Shown here: piece by piece, positions 26,094-36,628 of the stretch
Numbering within the stretch: the stretch's first letter is position 1
Layout: the number at the start of each line of letters is the position of its first letter
From: Primorskyibacter sedentarius
GTDB taxonomy: Bacteria; Pseudomonadota; Alphaproteobacteria; Rhodobacterales; Rhodobacteraceae
Assembly: GCF_004342065.1 (NCBI RefSeq)
Contig: NZ_SLZU01000002.1
Coordinates: forward strand, 62,001 to 126,000
Direction: 5' to 3'
DNA length: 64,000 nucleotides
The notes under the pieces: generated by a model
The model's input: only the letters and a program-made list of their open reading frames with translations
Told to the model about the DNA's origin: nothing
Databases searched by the model: none
Position numbers and translations under genes: made by a program

Positions 26094-27383
26094 TCAGACG
26101 AATATCTCCATCCGGGTCTGATCGCCCACGCCAAACACCCTCTTGTAGCGCGCGATTTCATCTTCCGGGCCCATTGCCTTGTTGGGATTGTCGGACAATT
26201 TGACCGTGGGTTTTCCCTCGGCGCTGATGGCTTTGCACACCAGACTGAACGGGGCCAGCCGGTCATCCGGGGTCAGTCCGCGGAAATCATTGGTCAGCAA
26301 TGTGCCCCAGCCGAAGGACACTCTGACCCGCCCCGCGAATTGAGCGTGCAATTCCAGGATCTTCTTTTCGTCCAGACCGTCCGAGAAGATCACCAGCTTC
26401 TGCGTCGGATCTTCGCCGCGTTCTTTCCACCAGCGGATGGCTGTTTCGGCCCCGGTCGCCGGGTCGCCGGAATCGATACGAATGCCCGTCCAGCCGGCCA
26501 GCCAGTCGGGCGCATTGCGCAGGAATCCTTCCGTCCCGTAGGTATCGGGCAGAATGATCCGCAGGTTGCCGTCATGCTCTTCGTGCCAATCGGCCAGAAC
26601 ATCATAGGGCGCGCGCGCAAGGGCGGCGTCATCTTCGGCAAGTGCTGCGTAAACCATCGGCAGCTCATGCGCATTGGTGCCGATCGCCTCCAGATCACGG
26701 TTCTTTGCGATCAGACAGTTGGACGTGCCCACAAAACTCTCGCCCAGACCCTCTGTCATGGCTTGCACGCACCAGTCCTGCCACAGGAAACTGTGCCTGC
26801 GGCGGGTTCCGAAATCAGCGATGCGCAACCCCGGGACGTCGCGCAAGTGGCCGACTTTTTCCCAAAGCTTCGTCGTCGCACGCGCGTAAAGGACCTGAAG
26901 TTCGAATTTGCCCATCGTGTTCAGAACCGCGCGACCGCGCAGCTCCATTAAGATGGCGAGGGCAGGGATTTCCCATAGCATGACCTCGGGCCAGGCGCCC
27001 TCAAAGGTCAGCTCATATTGGTCGCCAACACGTTCCAGATGGTAGGGCGGCAGGCGCATGCCCTCGAACCACTCCATGAAATCCGGCCGGAACATCTGGC
27101 GCTTGCCATAAAACGTATTGCCGCGCAGCCAGGTGCTTTCCCCCCGCGACAGCGATAGCGAGCGGACGTGGTCAAGCTGTTCGCGCAGTTCGCCTTCGTC
27201 GATCAACTTTGCAAGCGGCACGTGCTTGGACCGGTTGATCAGGCTGAAGACAACCTGCGTATCGGGTTTGTTGCGAAAGACCGATTGGCACATCAGCAAC
27301 TTGTAGAAATCCGTATCGATCAACGACCTTACGATCGGGTCGATTTTCCATTTATGGTTCCAGACGCGGGTGGCGATTTCCAA
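26094..27383 (-). CDS. pncB: Nicotinate phosphoribosyltransferase
   Basis: The enzyme makes nicotinate mononucleotide from nicotinate and PRPP with ATP, the first step of the Preiss-Handler NAD route. IDPIVRSLIDTDFYKLLMCQSVF, VFSLINRSKHVPLA, ADFGTRRRHSFLWQ and IRIDSGDPATGAETAIRWW are the family motifs, ending with FGWGTLLTNDF and KLSDNPNKA. No ATG is available near the family N terminus; I choose TTG at 27383 (429 aa) because GAGGA stands seven bases before it, over a TTG at 27431 that would add 16 residues. A hybrid kinase gene lies just upstream and pncA beyond it. Confidence 0.92.
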   Translation of the reverse strand: MEIATRVWNHKWKIDPIVRSLIDTDFYKLLMCQSVFRNKPDTQVVFSLINRSKHVPLAKLIDEGELREQLDHVRSLSLSRGESTWLRGNTFYGKRQMFRPDFMEWFEGMRLPPYHLERVGDQYELTFEGAWPEVMLWEIPALAILMELRGRAVLNTMGKFELQVLYARATTKLWEKVGHLRDVPGLRIADFGTRRRHSFLWQDWCVQAMTEGLGESFVGTSNCLIAKNRDLEAIGTNAHELPMVYAALAEDDAALARAPYDVLADWHEEHDGNLRIILPDTYGTEGFLRNAPDWLAGWTGIRIDSGDPATGAETAIRWWKERGEDPTQKLVIFSDGLDEKKILELHAQFAGRVRVSFGWGTLLTNDFRGLTPDDRLAPFSLVCKAISAEGKPTVKLSDNPNKAMGPEDEIARYKRVFGVGDQTRMEIFV

Positions 27384-27449
27384 GATGCTGTCCTCATTCG
27401 CGAATGTTTCTTTGATATGCGAATGCGCCAAGCACGTCCAACCGGTTTC

Positions 27450-29660
27450 TCAACTCGGTGGAACCCGCGCCAGAGCCTGAAACAGCTGGGCCTTGCGCAG
27501 GGGTTTGGCCAGAAAATCATCCATGCCCGCCTCGAAACAGGCTTCGCGGTCTGAAGCAAAGGCATTCGCCGTCAGCGCGATGATATGCGGCTGTGTCCCG
27601 GTGATGGCCCGGATCTCCCGCGTGGCAGCCAAACCGTCCATCTCGGGCATCGACATGTCCATCAAGATCACGTCCGGCATGTCTGCCCGAACCTGTTCGA
27701 CCGCCTGCAGCCCGTTCTCGGCAAAGCGCAGATCAATGGGCTGATCGTTCAGGAATTTCTGGATCAGAAGCCGGTTGGTGCTGTTGTCTTCAACAACAAG
27801 CACGCGAACGCCTTTCGGCAAGAATGTGGGTTCCTGTTTCGGCGTGTCGGGTTTGTCCTCGTCGACCGGATCCAGAAACAAGGTCAGTTCGAACCTCGCA
27901 CCGGCTGCTTCCGAAGGCACAAGCACAAGGTCGCCCCCCATGCTTCGCGCCAGCAGGCGAGATATGGACAGGCCAAGCCCCGTGCCACCAAAACGCCGCG
28001 TGGTGGCCGCGTCGGCTTGGGAAAACTGATCAAATATGTGGTCCGCATCGCCGGGCGCGACACCAATTCCGGTATCGGTCACCAACACACTCAATTTGAT
28101 GCGTCCCTCTACCCTGGCCCAGCGGCTTTGGACGGTGACGCCGCCCTTGGATGTGAATTTTACGGCGTTGCTCAGAAGGTTGACCAGTATCTGGCGCACC
28201 CTTCCCTGATCGCCAGATACCATTCTGGGCAAAGGCGTGGTGTGACAAATGTCGATGAAAAGCCGCTTGTCGCTGGCCTGCAATCGCAGCAGATCGGCTG
28301 CTTCGCGGATGCAGGCTGTGGGCGAGAAGCGCTCGGAGCACAGGCTCATCCGGCCCGCGTCGAGCCGCGAGAAATCCAGCACATCGTTGACGATTTTCAG
28401 CAGCGCCCCTGCGGAGCTGCGTATCGTTTCTGCATAGACCCTCTGTTCGCTCGTGAATTGCGTGTCTGCCAACAGTTCTGCCATTCCGATGATGCCATTC
28501 ATCGGCGTACGGATTTCGTGGCTCATAGTGGCAAGGAATTCTGCCTTGGTCCGGGCAGCATCCTCGGCAGAACGCTTGGCCTCGGCCAGTAGCCGCTCCT
28601 GCTCCTTGGCGCTGGTGATATCACGCTCGATTGCGACCGTGGTTTCGACCTCGCCGTCCCTGTTCAGGATCGGAACGATATTGGCTTCGACCCAGATCGT
28701 TCTGCCGTCACGGGTGAGGTTCAGGACTTCCTCACGGCAGGGCACCCCCGATTCCCGCGCCTCCACGATCCGGCGGCAGGTCTCGGGGCAGGTGTCGGGG
28801 CCATTAAGAAGCTCCGCAGGTGTCTTGCCCACCGCCTCTTCCAGCGGGTAACCGGTGATCCGGGTGAAAGCGTCGTTCGCCCAGATGATGGTCGAATCGG
28901 CATCTGACAGGATGACTGAATCGGTTGCATATCGCGCGACCAGCGACAGTTGGTTGGCCTCGCGTTCCTTTATCAGCAAATCCTGGTTCGCCCGTTCCTG
29001 CGCCAACTTGCCCAAAAGGAGCGCCTCGCTATTGGAGGTTTCCCGCTGATGCCCGGCGACGACGAATCCGACAAAGACCCGCACCATATACAGCAGGATA
29101 ACCGCCCCCAGCAGATCATACCCGTGTCGCGAAACCCAGCCGCCCGCACGGCTGAGGTCGATCGCGAAATGGGCAAGAAGGGCCAGACCATAGATGGTCA
29201 GCCGCGCCGCGGTGGCTGCCCGGTGGAAGGGATAGACCACGCCCGCATTTATCGCCGCGCCAGTAAGATAGGCCAGTGCGATCAGGCTGGCCTGACCGGG
29301 TTGCGATGCGATGTCCGCCAAAAGGACGCACGCGGTAATGGTGATTGCCTGGACCGTCGCGGTCACAGTTGACGTCAGATATGCCCGCCTGAAGGCTGCT
29401 TCATTCGGCAGATGGTCTGGAAGGGACCGCAGGTAGAGGCAATCGATCGCCTCCCCCATAAGGGCAAAGCAGGCGGCCAAAGCGGCAATCTGCCAATTCC
29501 CGAGGATAACCAGCGTCAGGGCGCCTGAGAGTGTCAGGACCTGGCGCGTCAGGAAAAAGGCCACACGCCCGCGTGCATAGCGGATAAGCAACCCTTCCGG
29601 GCTGTTTCGCGCTTTGAACGCGGCAAGCTGCCGTTCCGATTGCAGAACGGAGTCGGGCAT
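27450..29660 (-). CDS. Membrane hybrid sensor histidine kinase between pncA and pncB
   Basis: The 736-aa protein has an N-terminal membrane domain with about five or six helices (residues 30-210), a short coiled coil, a PAS domain (about 230-350; TIIWANDAFTRITGYPLEE), HisKA with H381 (TMSHEIRTPMNG), an ATPase domain (RFGGTGLGLSIS) and one C-terminal receiver with D668 (ILMDMSMPEMDG). It resembles the kinase at 15301 in the core but has a membrane sensor and only one receiver. The signal is unknown. It lies between the NAD-salvage genes pncA and pncB on the same strand, which may be meaningful. Confidence 0.9.
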   Translation of the reverse strand: MPDSVLQSERQLAAFKARNSPEGLLIRYARGRVAFFLTRQVLTLSGALTLVILGNWQIAALAACFALMGEAIDCLYLRSLPDHLPNEAAFRRAYLTSTVTATVQAITITACVLLADIASQPGQASLIALAYLTGAAINAGVVYPFHRAATAARLTIYGLALLAHFAIDLSRAGGWVSRHGYDLLGAVILLYMVRVFVGFVVAGHQRETSNSEALLLGKLAQERANQDLLIKEREANQLSLVARYATDSVILSDADSTIIWANDAFTRITGYPLEEAVGKTPAELLNGPDTCPETCRRIVEARESGVPCREEVLNLTRDGRTIWVEANIVPILNRDGEVETTVAIERDITSAKEQERLLAEAKRSAEDAARTKAEFLATMSHEIRTPMNGIIGMAELLADTQFTSEQRVYAETIRSSAGALLKIVNDVLDFSRLDAGRMSLCSERFSPTACIREAADLLRLQASDKRLFIDICHTTPLPRMVSGDQGRVRQILVNLLSNAVKFTSKGGVTVQSRWARVEGRIKLSVLVTDTGIGVAPGDADHIFDQFSQADAATTRRFGGTGLGLSISRLLARSMGGDLVLVPSEAAGARFELTLFLDPVDEDKPDTPKQEPTFLPKGVRVLVVEDNSTNRLLIQKFLNDQPIDLRFAENGLQAVEQVRADMPDVILMDMSMPEMDGLAATREIRAITGTQPHIIALTANAFASDREACFEAGMDDFLAKPLRKAQLFQALARVPPS

Positions 29661-29735
29661 TTTCGCTGGCGCTCCTGTCCGTGTTGGTCAGGGACAGGTA
29701 ACCCGCATCAAGTTAACAAATTGGCAAGGCCGTAA

Positions 29736-30329
29736 CTACCGTAGCGTCACCCCTGCTTCCCCCATCCCGGACAGTGCCGCAGCCAACGACCCGTCAAGGT
29801 CTATGCCTCGGCACGCGGATTGCAGGACGCTGACATCAAAGCCCAGCCCGGCAGCATCCACCGCAGAGAAATTCACGCAGAAATCCGTGGCGAGCCCCAC
29901 AAGGGTCAGCTGGCTGATGCCGCGCGTGCGCAGGTATCCCTCCAGCCCGGTGGGCGTGGTGCGGTCATTCTCGAAAAAGGCGGAATAACTGTCGATGCCG
30001 GGGCGAAACCCCTTGCGGATGATAAGGTCTGCACGTTCCGTCTTCAGATCGGGATGAAACGCAGCGCCGTCAGTGCCTTGCACGCAATGATCCGGCCAAA
30101 GCACCTGTGGCCCGTAGGGCATCTGCGTCAGGTCGAACGGCGCTTTGCCCGGATGCTGGCTTGCGAAAGAGGAATGGCCGGAAGGGTGCCAATCCTGCGT
30201 AAGAACGACCGCGTCGAAGTCATCCATCATCGCGTTGATGGGCGCGACGATCTCGTCGCCCCCCGCAACCGCAAGCGCCCCGCCGGGGCAGAAATCATTC
30301 TGGACGTCGATCACGATAAGCGCATGCAT
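29736..30329 (-). CDS. pncA: Nicotinamidase
   Basis: The 197-aa cysteine hydrolase converts nicotinamide to nicotinate, the substrate of PncB. The catalytic aspartate is D10 in VIDVQNDFCPGGAL, zinc-ligand residues lie in TQDWHPSGHSSF, the lysine is in LIIRKGFRPGIDSYSAF and the nucleophile is the cysteine of LVGLATDFCVNFSAVDA. GAGG precedes the ATG. It is the first gene of a minus-strand series pncA, hybrid kinase, pncB, and is divergent from trhO. Confidence 0.94.
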   Translation of the reverse strand: MHALIVIDVQNDFCPGGALAVAGGDEIVAPINAMMDDFDAVVLTQDWHPSGHSSFASQHPGKAPFDLTQMPYGPQVLWPDHCVQGTDGAAFHPDLKTERADLIIRKGFRPGIDSYSAFFENDRTTPTGLEGYLRTRGISQLTLVGLATDFCVNFSAVDAAGLGFDVSVLQSACRGIDLDGSLAAALSGMGEAGVTLR

Positions 30330-30443
30330 GTCGGAGCCTCATTGTCTGTCACGATCATGGGTAGGCTCTGGACGAGGCCCGGTCAACGCACTGCGCCATT
30401 TCTGCCCCTTGATCGAAAGGGTTTCCAAGCGTAAATCGCGCCC

Positions 30444-31358
30444 ATGTTCACCGTCGCAGCACTCTATCACTTCACCCGGTTTCCCGATCCCGCAGCCTTG
30501 CGCGGGCCGCTGCTGGAGCTGTGCCGATCCGAAGGGATTACTGGCACGCTGCTTTTGGCGCAGGAAGGGATCAACGGCACCATCGCCGGCTCCGTCAGGG
30601 GGATCGAGGCTGTGCTGGCACATCTGCGCACCCTTCCCGGCTGCGACGACCTGGAATGGAAACTCTCCACCGCGAGCGAACAGCCCTTCGCCCGGATGAA
30701 AGTGCGCCTGAAGCGCGAGATCGTGACCATGGGGCAGCCGGATGTCGACCCCAAGGCGCGTGTCGGGCATTATGTCGACCCCAACGCCTGGAACGAGCTG
30801 ATCAAGAGCCCCGATGTGGCGGTCATCGACACGCGCAACGAATACGAAGTGGCCATCGGGACCTTCGAGGGCGCAGAGGATCCGCATACGGAAAGCTTTC
30901 GCGATTTTCCCGCGTGGTGGGAGGAGAACAAGGAACGGTTCCACAACAAGCGGATCGCCATGTTCTGCACCGGCGGCATACGGTGCGAAAAATCCACCAA
31001 CTACTTGCTGGGACAGGGTGTGCCGGAGGTCTATCACCTCAAGGGCGGCATCCTGAAATATCTCGAAGAGGTCCCCGAGGAGAACAGCACCTGGCAAGGC
31101 GAATGTTTCGTCTTTGACGGGCGGGTCTCTGTCGGGCACGGGCTGCGCGAAGGCCCGCACCTGCTTTGCCATGCCTGCCGCCGTCCGATCCTCCCCGAAG
31201 ATCGCACCCGCCCGGAATATGAACACGGTGTATCCTGCCACCACTGCATCGACGAAACCTCTGACGCCGACAAGGCAAGGTTCCGCGAGCGGCAGAAACA
31301 GATCGAACTGGCCCGCGCGCGCGGCGAAACGCATCTGGGCGGCGAAACCGGCGTTTGA
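30444..31358 (+). CDS. trhO: tRNA uridine(34) hydroxylase TrhO (YceA-type rhodanese)
   Basis: The 304-aa protein carries an N-terminal acylphosphatase-like part (FTRFPDPAALRGPL, QEGINGTIAGS), a rhodanese domain with active cysteine in MFCTGGIRCEKSTNYL (about residues 173-188) and a C-terminal cysteine-rich zinc-like region (LLCHACRRPI...VSCHHCIDE). TrhO hydroxylates U34 of several tRNAs with oxygen, giving 5-hydroxyuridine, the first step to mo5U/cmo5U. Identification is strong from the whole domain order. It is a single gene between pncA and the xyl operon. Confidence 0.93.
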   Translation: MFTVAALYHFTRFPDPAALRGPLLELCRSEGITGTLLLAQEGINGTIAGSVRGIEAVLAHLRTLPGCDDLEWKLSTASEQPFARMKVRLKREIVTMGQPDVDPKARVGHYVDPNAWNELIKSPDVAVIDTRNEYEVAIGTFEGAEDPHTESFRDFPAWWEENKERFHNKRIAMFCTGGIRCEKSTNYLLGQGVPEVYHLKGGILKYLEEVPEENSTWQGECFVFDGRVSVGHGLREGPHLLCHACRRPILPEDRTRPEYEHGVSCHHCIDETSDADKARFRERQKQIELARARGETHLGGETGV

Positions 31359-31516
31359 CGCCGCGCCGCAGTCTTTGTGAATCGCACCTCTCCGACAGTC
31401 GCCACGTTACTTTGAAAAGCTTCGTGGACGGCGGGCTGGGCGTCGGCCTATGGTCATCGGTGAGGGCTATTTAGCGTCCAGTTTCGCGCGCCCCCGACAT
31501 CCGTCACCGTTTTAAT

Positions 31517-31549
31517 TTGACACTCGAATTATATTGACGGAAAATTCGA
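31517..31549 (+). promoter_or_regulatory. xyl promoter with candidate ROK-repressor operator
   Basis: A perfect -35 hexamer TTGACA lies at 31517-31522, and the inverted repeat TCGAATT (31524-31530) / AATTCGA (31543-31549) fills the place of the spacer and -10 region. The xylB start is 20 bases further. The position suggests that the ROK regulator encoded at 35309-36517 blocks this promoter in the absence of xylose. The -10 element is weak. Confidence 0.5.
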
Positions 31550-31568
31550 AACACACGCCGGGAGGAGC

Positions 31569-33023
31569 ATGATGTTTCTAGGTCTTGATTTGGGCACGTC
31601 CGGGCTTCGGGCGCTGCTTGTACGCGTGGATGGCAGCGTGGTGGGGTCGGCCGAGGCCACCTACCCCGTGTCGCATCCGCAAAGTGGCTGGTCAGAACAG
31701 AACCCGGCCGATTGGGTCACCGCCTGCGAAAGCGTCGTTGCAAAGCTGCGCGCCGCGCATCCGCAGGACTGGCCGGACCTGTCCGGCATTGCCGTGGCCG
31801 GGCAGATGCACGGCGCGACCCTGCTGGATGCGAAGGACGATGTGCTGCGACCGTGCATTCTGTGGAACGATACCCGCAGCTTTGCCGAGGCGACAGAGCT
31901 GGACGGCCAGCCCGGGATGCGCGAAATTTCCGGCAATATCGTCTTTCCCGGCTTCACGGCGCCAAAGCTGGTTTGGCTCGCGCGCCACGAACCCAAGATA
32001 TTCGAACGCGTTGCGAAAGTCCTGCTTCCCAAGGATTACCTCACCTTCTGGCTGACCGGGGAGCACGTGTCCGAGATGTCCGATGCGGCGGGAACCGCCT
32101 GGCTGGATGTGGAAAAACGCGCCTGGTCGCCCGAGCTTCTGGACGCGTCCGGCATGCGGATGGACCAGATGCCGCGACTTGTCGAAGGCTCTGCACTCGC
32201 CGGACGTTTGCGCGCGTCGCTGGCGCAGGATTGGGGCATCTCGCAGCCGGTCGCCGTGGCGGGCGGCGGCGGTGACAATGCTGTGGCCGCTTGCGGCGTG
32301 GGCGCGTTGACAGAAGGCGACGGATTTGTCTCGCTCGGCACCTCCGGCGTGCTGCTGGCGGCAAAGGACAGCTTTGCGCCCATGCCGGAAACCGCCGTGC
32401 ACACGTTTTGCCACGCCATCCCGGAGACGTGGTATCAGATGGGGGTCATCCTCGCCGCAACCGATAGCCTGAACTGGCTGGCCCGCAATCTGGGGCAGGA
32501 CGCGGCGGCGCTGTCAAAGGCACTTGGCGACCGGATCGACGGGCCGGGAAAGATGCGCTTTCTGCCGTATCTTTCGGGCGAACGGACGCCGCATAATGAC
32601 AGCAGCATTCGGGGAGCGTTGCTGAACCTCGACATCGCGCACGGTCCAGCGGATCTGACGCAAGCCGTGATGGAAGGCGTGGCATTTGCACTGCGCGACA
32701 ACCTCGAAGCACTGAAATCCACCGGCACGAAGCTTGACCGTGTTCTGGCCATCGGCGGCGGTGCGCAATCACCCTATTGGGTGGAATTGTGCGCGACGCT
32801 GCTGGATCTGCCCATCGACCTGCCTGCCAAGGGTGAATTCGGCGCGGCCATGGGCGCCGCCCGTCTTGCACAATGCGCGGCCACCGGCGCCGCCCCGAAA
32901 GACGTCATGTCAGCACCCGAAGTTGCAAGGACCGTGCCCCCCCGCCCTGAACTCCAGCCCGCTTATGAAGAGGCCTATCAGGCCTTCCGCGCCACCTATC
33001 CAGCCCTGAAGGATTTGCCATGA
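31569..33023 (+). CDS. xylB: Xylulokinase
   Basis: This 484-aa FGGY kinase phosphorylates D-xylulose with ATP to xylulose 5-phosphate. Visible are the N-terminal phosphate-binding [14 protein letters not shown], the substrate loop [37 protein letters not shown] and the C-terminal adenosine motif [20 protein letters not shown] precedes the ATG. It overlaps xylA by four bases and begins the xylB-xylA-mutarotase operon. Confidence 0.95.
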   Translation: MMFLGLDLGTSGLRALLVRVDGSVVGSAEATYPVSHPQSGWSEQNPADWVTACESVVAKLRAAHPQDWPDLSGIAVAGQMHGATLLDAKDDVLRPCILWNDTRSFAEATELDGQPGMREISGNIVFPGFTAPKLVWLARHEPKIFERVAKVLLPKDYLTFWLTGEHVSEMSDAAGTAWLDVEKRAWSPELLDASGMRMDQMPRLVEGSALAGRLRASLAQDWGISQPVAVAGGGGDNAVAACGVGALTEGDGFVSLGTSGVLLAAKDSFAPMPETAVHTFCHAIPETWYQMGVILAATDSLNWLARNLGQDAAALSKALGDRIDGPGKMRFLPYLSGERTPHNDSSIRGALLNLDIAHGPADLTQAVMEGVAFALRDNLEALKSTGTKLDRVLAIGGGAQSPYWVELCATLLDLPIDLPAKGEFGAAMGAARLAQCAATGAAPKDVMSAPEVARTVPPRPELQPAYEEAYQAFRATYPALKDLP

Positions 33024-34327
33024 CATCCGGTTTTTTCGACGCCATCGCACCCGTGTCCTACGAGGGGCCGGACAGCACCAACCCGCTGGCCTTCCGGCAT
33101 TACAACCCCGAAGAGATCGTGATGGGCAAGCGCATGGAGGAGCACCTGCGCTTTGCCGTCGCCTATTGGCACAGCTTTGCATGGGAAGGCGGCGACCCCT
33201 TTGGCGGGCAGACCTTCATCCGGCCCTGGCATCCGCAGGATTCAATGGCGAAGGCCAAGGCCAAGGCCGATACCGCGTTCGAGATGTTCCGCATCCTTGG
33301 GCAGCCCTATTTCTGCTTTCATGACGCCGATGTCCGCCCCGAGGGCAACAGCTTTGCCGAGAACCTCAAGGGGCTGGAAGAGATCACCGATTATTTCGGC
33401 CAAAAGATGGAAGAGACCGGCACAAAGCTGCTTTGGGGCACGGCGAATATGTTCAGCCACCGTCGCTGGATGGCGGGTGCCTCGACCAACCCCGATCCTG
33501 ATGTTTTTGCGTTCGCGGCGGCAACGGTCAAAAGCTGCATGGATGCCACACAAAAGCTCGGCGGGCAGAACTACGTCCTGTGGGGCGGGCGCGAAGGCTA
33601 TGAGACGCTGCTGAACACAGATCTGGGGCTGGAACTGGACCATATGGGGCGGTTTCTGAGCATGGTCGTGGAGTACAAGCACAAGATCGGCTACAAAGGC
33701 GCGATCCTTGTGGAACCCAAGCCGCAGGAACCGTCAAAGCATCAATATGACTACGACGCCGCAACCTGCATCGGGTTCCTGCGGAAATATGGCCTTGAGG
33801 ATGAGGTGAAGCTGAACCTTGAACAGGGCCACGCGATACTCGCCGGTCACAGTTTCGAGCACGAAATCGCGGTGGCCGCCGCCGAAGGGATGCTTGGGTC
33901 CATTGATATGAACCGCAACGATTACCAGTCGGGGTGGGACACGGATCAATTCCCGAACAATGTGCCAGAGGTCGCGCTGGCCTATTACCACATCCTGAAA
34001 TCCGGCGGATTCACCACCGGGGGCACCAATTTCGACGCCAAACTGCGCAGGCAGTCGCTGGATGCCGAGGATCTGATCGCGGCCCATGTCGGTGGTATGG
34101 ATATCTGCGCGCGCGGGCTCAAGGCCGCTGCCGCAATGCTGGAGGATGGCGGTCTTGAGGACGCACTTGCCGCTCGTTACGCAGGCTGGCAGACAGATAG
34201 CGCAAAGGCGATGCTGCAAAGCAATCTGGGCGACATCTTTGACCGGGTACTGGCCGAGGATATCAATCCGCAACCCCATTCCGGGCGACAGGAGATCCTT
34301 GAAAACTACGTCAACAGGTTCGTATGA
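33020..34327 (+). CDS. xylA: Xylose isomerase
   Basis: The 435-aa TIM-barrel enzyme converts D-xylose to D-xylulose using two divalent metal ions. Conserved blocks are [29 protein letters not shown] with the catalytic histidine, [19 protein letters not shown], the metal glutamate in [38 protein letters not shown] and [20 protein letters not shown]. The length is that of the class II group. It overlaps xylB upstream and the mutarotase downstream, each by four bases, which implies tight coupling. Confidence 0.96.
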   Translation: MTSGFFDAIAPVSYEGPDSTNPLAFRHYNPEEIVMGKRMEEHLRFAVAYWHSFAWEGGDPFGGQTFIRPWHPQDSMAKAKAKADTAFEMFRILGQPYFCFHDADVRPEGNSFAENLKGLEEITDYFGQKMEETGTKLLWGTANMFSHRRWMAGASTNPDPDVFAFAAATVKSCMDATQKLGGQNYVLWGGREGYETLLNTDLGLELDHMGRFLSMVVEYKHKIGYKGAILVEPKPQEPSKHQYDYDAATCIGFLRKYGLEDEVKLNLEQGHAILAGHSFEHEIAVAAAEGMLGSIDMNRNDYQSGWDTDQFPNNVPEVALAYYHILKSGGFTTGGTNFDAKLRRQSLDAEDLIAAHVGGMDICARGLKAAAAMLEDGGLEDALAARYAGWQTDSAKAMLQSNLGDIFDRVLAEDINPQPHSGRQEILENYVNRFV

Positions 34328-35298
34328 TGGCCGTCGGGCTGGATATCCCCGCCGACCAGATCCGTCGCCACGTGTTGGAAGGCGACGACACGCAGGTTGC
34401 TGTCCTGTCGGTAGGGTGCGCTGTTCAGGACTGGCGTGTCGCACATGATGGCGGCGAAACACCGGTTGTGCTGGGTTATGCCGACCCGGCCGATTACCGC
34501 GCCGGAGCCAACGCAATGGGGTTGGTGGTGGGCCGCGTCGCAAACCGGACCGATCGCGGCCGGTTCACACTGGGTGGCGAGACCTGGCACCTGCCCGCGA
34601 ACAACCCGCCACATCACCTGCATGGGGGACCGGGCGGGCTGGGCCGCTGCAACTGGGTGATGGAGCCTGAAGGCTCCCGCGCGGTCAGGCTGACATATCA
34701 TTCGCCCCATCTGGATCAAGGCTATCCCGGTGCGGTGGATTTCGAGGTGACGATCACGCTGGAAGGGCGGCGCTTGATCTACGACATGAGGGCGGTGCCG
34801 GATCGCGCAACGCCGATCAACCTTGCCCATCACAGCTATTACAATCTGATGGGGCGCGGCCCGGTCAACGCGCATGAATTGCGGATTGCAGCGCAGGAAT
34901 ACACGCCAACCGGGCCGGATCTGCTGCCGCTTGGCCATCTCGCCCCCGTTGAAGGCACAGAGTATGATTTCCGCGACGCGCGCCCGATAGGCGATGCCGA
35001 TCTTGACGGCAACCTTGCGCTGGAGGGCGGCGAAGCGCCTGCGGCAGAGGTCACCGCCCCCAACGGGCTGCGCCTGCGCCTGTGGACGGATCAACCTGGG
35101 TTGCAGCTATATAACGGGGTGTCACTGGCGCCGCATGGAACGCCGCTCGCCGGTCAGGACCACCAACGCTACGGCGGCGTTTGCCTCGAAGCCCAAGGGT
35201 TTCCGAACGCTGTGAACACGCCTGCATTCCCCTCCATCCTCTGCTCGCCAGACACCCCCTACACGCAGCGCACACAGATCGAGATCGCACCGGGCTGA
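34324..35298 (+). CDS. galM: Aldose 1-epimerase (mutarotase)
   Basis: The 324-aa protein interconverts alpha and beta anomers of a sugar, here most likely D-xylose feeding XylA. The catalytic histidine pair is seen in [15 protein letters not shown] and [12 protein letters not shown], and the base glutamate in [13 protein letters not shown]. It is the last gene of the xylBA operon (four-base overlap) and converges with the ROK repressor gene with almost no gap. The name galM refers to the family; the real preference is probably for pentoses. Confidence 0.88.
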   Translation: MMAVGLDIPADQIRRHVLEGDDTQVAVLSVGCAVQDWRVAHDGGETPVVLGYADPADYRAGANAMGLVVGRVANRTDRGRFTLGGETWHLPANNPPHHLHGGPGGLGRCNWVMEPEGSRAVRLTYHSPHLDQGYPGAVDFEVTITLEGRRLIYDMRAVPDRATPINLAHHSYYNLMGRGPVNAHELRIAAQEYTPTGPDLLPLGHLAPVEGTEYDFRDARPIGDADLDGNLALEGGEAPAAEVTAPNGLRLRLWTDQPGLQLYNGVSLAPHGTPLAGQDHQRYGGVCLEAQGFPNAVNTPAFPSILCSPDTPYTQRTQIEIAPG

Positions 35299-35308
35299 GG
35301 CGCTTTTC

Positions 35309-36517
35309 TCAGGCGACGTTTCGAGCCGCGATCTCTTGCAAGGACAGGTCAGCGACCCGGTCCAGCGCATAGGCCGCGGCACCGCGCGCCCACATCAGAT
35401 CGCCCCATTTATGCGCAAATATCTCTGGCGGCGGCAGGTCGATCTGGACAATGGACCGGCGGGCATCGGCAAGGACATCCTCGGCATAGAGGTGGTCAAA
35501 CTGCATCTGTTCGCCCGCAAGAATGATCAATTCCGGGTCGAAGATGTTCACAAGGTTCGCAAGGCCCATCGCAAAGACACGGCCTGCCTGCTCCACGATC
35601 CCGACCGCCGTGGCGTCTCCCCGTCGCGCCGCATCAAGCAGCGGTCCAATGGGGTTTTCCGCATCCGGCACGGGAAGTGCCATCCCCGCCGCCTCTGCCT
35701 CTCGCAGCAAGGCGTAATCGGCGACATAGGCCTCCAGACAACCACGCTGTCCACAGCGGCATGGCGCCCCGTCGAGCTGAACCTTGGTATGGCCGAACTC
35801 TGCCCCGCACCCGCGCGACCCACGGTAAAGCGCGCCGTCAAGGACGATCCCCATGCCAACGCCGGCCTCTATGGTGACGACGATGAAATCGCGGTGCGCC
35901 TTGCCATGGCCGAAATACATCTCGGCCACCGCCACGAGATTGGCATCGTTATCGGCATAGACCGGCAGGCCAAGTTCTTTCGATACGATGTCACTGATCG
36001 GCTGATTACGCTCTGTCAGGGAGGGCGACCAATAGACAAAGCCCTGCGCCGCATCCACCACGCCTGCCATGCCCAGCCCGACGGCAGAAATGTCCTGCAT
36101 CGCAAGGCCCGCCGCATCAACGGCGCGCCCGAGCGCTATGCGCAGGGTGCGGGCAAGCTCGGCCGCGGACATGACGCTGGCGGCCAGATCTTCGGTATGC
36201 TCTCCCTTGATCTCCCCCGCGAAATCCATCAGCGCGATGGACAAGGAGCGGGTGGCGACCTTGACCCCGGCCACCAGATGCGCCGCCCCGCGCAGGGCAA
36301 GATCGACGCGCGGACGCCCCCTGCGGTGGTCGCGACCCTCGACCGGGGCGGACATCTCGTCAATTAGCCCCTGACGCAGCAGCTCTGCCGTGATCGTGGT
36401 CACTGTTGCCTGGCTGATCCCGGTCCGGCGCGCGAGATCGATCCGCGCGATGGGCCCGTCACGACGGATCGCATCAAGCAGTTTTCGTCGGCTCTGCGTT
36501 CGTTGATCTTTGGCCAT
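35309..36517 (-). CDS. xylR: ROK-family transcriptional repressor of the xylose operon (XylR-like)
   Basis: The 402-aa protein has an N-terminal winged helix (LDAIRRDGPIARIDLARRTGISQATVTTITAELL, in parts) followed by a ROK sugar-kinase-like domain with GVGMGIVLDGALYRGSRGCGAEFGH and the zinc motif CRCGQRGCLEAY. ROK repressors release DNA on sugar binding. The ATG at 36517 (MAKDQRTQ) has GGAGG nine bases upstream and matches the domain start. Location directly after xylBA-galM makes xylose the probable inducer; the inverted repeat at 31524-31549 is its best target. Confidence 0.88.
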   Translation of the reverse strand: MAKDQRTQSRRKLLDAIRRDGPIARIDLARRTGISQATVTTITAELLRQGLIDEMSAPVEGRDHRRGRPRVDLALRGAAHLVAGVKVATRSLSIALMDFAGEIKGEHTEDLAASVMSAAELARTLRIALGRAVDAAGLAMQDISAVGLGMAGVVDAAQGFVYWSPSLTERNQPISDIVSKELGLPVYADNDANLVAVAEMYFGHGKAHRDFIVVTIEAGVGMGIVLDGALYRGSRGCGAEFGHTKVQLDGAPCRCGQRGCLEAYVADYALLREAEAAGMALPVPDAENPIGPLLDAARRGDATAVGIVEQAGRVFAMGLANLVNIFDPELIILAGEQMQFDHLYAEDVLADARRSIVQIDLPPPEIFAHKWGDLMWARGAAAYALDRVADLSLQEIAARNVA

Positions 36518-36628
36518 GCACTGCAGCCTCCAAGATTCGCGCTCAACCCCAAGGGGCATCAGAACGGCAGACCTGAGGCATTGCAAGCACTGGCTCGCCA
36601 GTCATCCGGTCGCATTGTCGTCATTTGG

